Assembly: GCA_003508835.1 (NCBI GenBank)
Contig: PUFA01000057.1
Span: forward strand, 8,630,501-8,694,500
Reading direction: 5' to 3'
DNA length: 64,000 bases
Source of the DNA: Eonycteris spelaea
Lineage: Eukaryota; Chordata; Mammalia; Chiroptera; Pteropodidae
Shown: piece by piece, positions 61,583-64,000 of the stretch
Position numbering within the stretch: position 1 is the stretch's first letter
Layout: each line of letters opens with the position of its first letter
Translations under genes and position numbers: made by a program
The notes under the pieces: model-generated
Database searches by the model: none
What the model was told of the DNA's origin: nothing
Seen by the model: only the letters and a program-made list of their open reading frames with translations

Positions 61583-62795
61583 AACAGCTTGGCTGAATCC
61601 CCACAGACATCAAATACACTAAGACTAGTGACAGTGTTACTCCCACTAACAGCAGATTCCACAGTGCACTTTCAGACATGCCCGTGGACTCACTGCTGCT
61701 CTGCACAAACCTCCATGCCCACTCACACCTGTCCTCTCCCCAATCAGGTGAAGTGGTGACTGACACTGCTGAATGCACAATGTTATTCAATGTCAGACAA
61801 AAAAAATGACATGGCTCCATGTATAACTAACCAAATCATATTAAATTTAACAAAAGGAAAAGTTTCTTCAAAATTCTATCACAAGTTTTCAATTTTTTAT
61901 GTTAACTATACTGAAGATAACTAAATACAAGTAGGCCAGTAATAAACATGAGGTAATAACCTGAAAGGTTTCAACTGTAAGACTATTAATTGAAATAGGC
62001 AGAACAAAATATGGAGTCTATTATGAAGCTGGGAATAGCTTGCCTCCTTTTTTTCAACATGTAAGAGATACTTAAAATACCAAGTTTAAGTAGCTATGAT
62101 TATTTAAACTGGTATAAAGCCAAAAACGTATTAGCTTATTAAAGACACACACATAACCTAATGAGCTACAAGTGAATTATCTTCCATAAAATATACCTAC
62201 CAGGCTAGCTTCTTTTGTCACTTATGTTTTAGTGTCATCTTATCCCAGCACCAAATGATATGTCATTTAAATGATATCCATTTAAAAATAAGCCAATGTT
62301 AACCTCAATTATGAGATCAATCTGCTGCAAATAAATAAATATTCAAGACTAAGGCTCTGCTGTTCTTTTCCCCTATAACAGTGCTCAAAAATAGCAAAAA
62401 GAATTCAGAGACAACTAAAATTTTAACAAGATAACTGAGGTGAATAGAATCAGGGACGTTAGCCCTGAAGCTTAGAGAGGAACAGGTTCAACCCTTCCCC
62501 TTTTCTAATAATAAAATTAGAGCAGTCAGTGCCTTGCCAATGGTGCCCTAACTGTACACAGCAGAATCAAAATTAGAATTCAGATCTCCAAACTCCAAAT
62601 CTCAAGCCAGTTTCTCCTAAGGATATGATACAAAAACAAAAACTTCTAACAATATTTGTAATAGAATTTCTCAATTAAAAATAAGAACTAAATGGTTTTT
62701 AAAGATTTTTTAATAGCATAATTTTGTCACTTTACAGCACTAATAAATTTAACAGTAATAAAAAATGCCATTACACAGTCATCTAAAGTAAATAC

Positions 62796-62839
62796 CTTAA
62801 TAGAATTTCCAGTGTGTAGAAGCTTCTTTAAAGTTGAGC
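62796..62839 (-). CDS. RALGAPA2: RALGAPA2 exon 1 of window (about residues 110-124)
   Basis: A 44-base exon. It begins with the last two bases of a Gly codon and then encodes STLKKLLHTGNSIK. The acceptor is CTTTCAG just above 62839 and the donor is AAG|GTATTT at 62795, a weak +4/+5 context. It ends in phase 0. It belongs to the N-terminal alpha-helical region, which has no catalytic residues. It was assigned from the peptide match and from its phase fit with the next exon. Confidence 0.9.
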
Positions 62840-64000
62840 CTGAAAGTTTAAAACAATGAATCAAAAATTGAGTATGAGTTTCAATTTTATTTTTGAAACA
62901 ACAATTTTAGAAACATTCTTATGAAAGATATAATTTAAAAAAGAATAAAAATGCTGACATTCAGAAGCAAAACTATATCATAAAAGGAGAGATATTTTTA
63001 AGATAAAAGCACTTTGATTATGAACCTCTTCAAAATTCTTTTAAAAGAGTCAAAATGATTGATATTAAAAGATACCCACAGTGGAATATATGCAAATTAT
63101 CTCCCGTCAAGTACAAAATGAATGATTTTTAAATCTCTAAAGGTAAAAGTAATATAAAGCTACTGCTCTAAGACACTTTTACAAGAACATTTTACAAATA
63201 TTCAGGAGAACATGTTTCTCTCTTTGCAATGACAACTACATTAATGGGTTTGGTCCATCCACAAATCCTCTAGCAGAGTTTTTGGTCACTGTCAAGAAGA
63301 GGAATCAAGGTTTATTCAGAACTACACCAGTCAACAGCAAAAAGTTTGGTACTGCAGCATACTCTAAGTAGAAAAGTATCTCTTATGATGATGGAAACAT
63401 ATTACCTATTATTCCATAAATGTGTTCATATCCTTAGTATGAAGATGGCTTGGTAACCCCAACTAAATATCATATTTAGTCTCTAAATAGGATTTAATCT
63501 CAGAAAAGGAAGTAATATTTTAAAATAAAAAATATATTGGAAATCTTAGGCAAGAAAACATTTTCTTAAAATCAAATATTTTTTTGAGAAAAAATAATTG
63601 GATATCAAGTCACATTTACTCCACCAAATCAAAGAGATGTTCCACCAAGAAATAAAGCCAGTGTCTCAACAATTGCTACAGTTCATATCTATGTGGATAG
63701 ATACATGTATGTTAGTTAAATGCACACACTTTAGAAATTCATTAGCCAGAACAAAATCATTGCATATGTGAAGAAACCTTTAATAACTGCTCTCCTGTTT
63801 ATAACACTGGGACTCTGGAAACTCCTCATTGTTATGACTAGGTTATAGCACTATATCACTAGTGGTTTGTGATTAAATAAAGTTGAAATGACCTCTTCTA
63901 TCCACCAAACCATATCGAGTAATTTTTGGTCCAGAGTCAGTATTTACTGGGTTGGATGCTCTCACAGCTAAGGTTCAAGTGCCTGTGCTCATGAGACTAT
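62840..64000 (-). other. RALGAPA2 intron (partial) upstream of exon 1
   Basis: This is AT-rich intronic sequence with no exon, RNA gene or clear repeat that I could recognise. The upstream exon coding the residues just before Gly110 was searched for and is not present before position 64000. Confidence 0.75.

Larger units (their letters stand above)
60500..62795 (-). other. RALGAPA2 intron between exons 1 and 2
   Basis: A phase-0 intron. It holds a MIR at 60660-60895, a purine tract at 61507-61582 and a possible diverged MIR near 62470-62620. The 164-residue minus-strand ORF at 61326-61820 covers the purine tract and has no recognised protein content. The rest is unremarkable. Confidence 0.8.
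1292..62839 (-). other. RALGAPA2: RALGAPA2 gene body, internal portion (15 coding exons)
   Basis: Known of the family: RALGAPA2 is the catalytic alpha subunit that pairs with RALGAPB. The complex speeds GTP hydrolysis on RalA and RalB in the cytosol and is restrained by Akt phosphorylation and 14-3-3 binding, which links insulin signalling to exocyst-dependent GLUT4 traffic. Seen here: fifteen exons in colinear order on the minus strand, each bounded by AG/GT and with matching phases, coding about residues 110-844 of the human protein. The match is to RALGAPA2 and not the paralogue RALGAPA1, judged from stretches such as [14 protein letters not shown] and EKLGFSETD. The N-terminal exons and the C-terminal GAP domain with its catalytic Asn are outside the window. 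Exons 4, 6 and 7 (counted in this window) have single-base frameshifts. Confidence 0.95.

Noticed and set aside
61326..61820. A 164-codon minus-strand ORF, the longest in the window
   Set aside because: A pyrimidine tract encodes its Ser/Leu/Pro/Phe-rich centre. It is intronic, has no splice-linked neighbour and no family resemblance.
1292..62839. RALGAPA1 as the gene identity
   Set aside because: The exon peptides [14 protein letters not shown] and EKLGFSETD and the [11 protein letters not shown] block fit RALGAPA2. The paralogue differs at these places as I remember it.
1292..62839. A processed pseudogene as the explanation for the frameshifts
   Set aside because: The exons are separated by long introns with intact GT-AG sites and matching phases, so this is the intron-bearing locus and not a retrocopy.

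Overview
This is a window of mammalian nuclear genome lying entirely inside one large protein-coding gene read on the minus strand. Fifteen coding exons match RALGAPA2, the catalytic alpha-2 subunit of the Ral GTPase-activating protein complex (also called AS250, RGC2, p220 or C20orf74). Transcription runs from high to low coordinates. The first exon seen (62796-62839) starts at about residue 110 of the human protein and the last (1292-1382) ends at about residue 844. The window therefore holds about 734 of roughly 1870 codons. The start codon and first exons lie beyond position 64000. The C-terminal Rap/Ral-GAP domain lies beyond position 1. Human residue numbers are from memory, but they place three reported Akt sites (S486, S696, T715) on suitable Arg-X-X-Ser or RXRXXT contexts, which supports the register.

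Layout from high to low coordinates: exons 1-5 (62.8-54.6 kb) are fairly close together. A 6.9 kb intron with old LTRs and an L1M piece leads to exon 6 (47.5 kb). The largest intron (12.9 kb) holds a cluster of L1 elements, including a 5'-inverted (twin-primed) L1 and two minus-strand L1s that lack most of ORF2. Exons 7-12 (34.6-17.5 kb) follow, then a 9.7 kb intron with L2, MER5A and possible CTCF sites, then exons 13-15 (7.8-1.3 kb). All splice sites are GT-AG and all intron phases agree between neighbours.

The main oddity is that three exons carry single-base indels against an otherwise intact frame: exon 4 (-1), exon 6 (+1) and exon 7 (+1). Each one creates a stop within about 25 codons. 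Splice sites and the other twelve exons are intact. Sequence or assembly error is the simplest explanation, especially for the two homopolymer cases; real loss of function is the alternative.

The repeats (MIR, L2, MER5A, MLT1, HAL1/L1M and a younger L1) are those of a placental mammal. There are no Alu, rodent B1/B2, ruminant or carnivore tRNA-SINEs. The form of the young L1 3' ends suggests a laurasiatherian, possibly a bat, at low confidence. I saw no bacterial-type operon, CRISPR array, rRNA, tRNA or novel multi-gene system.
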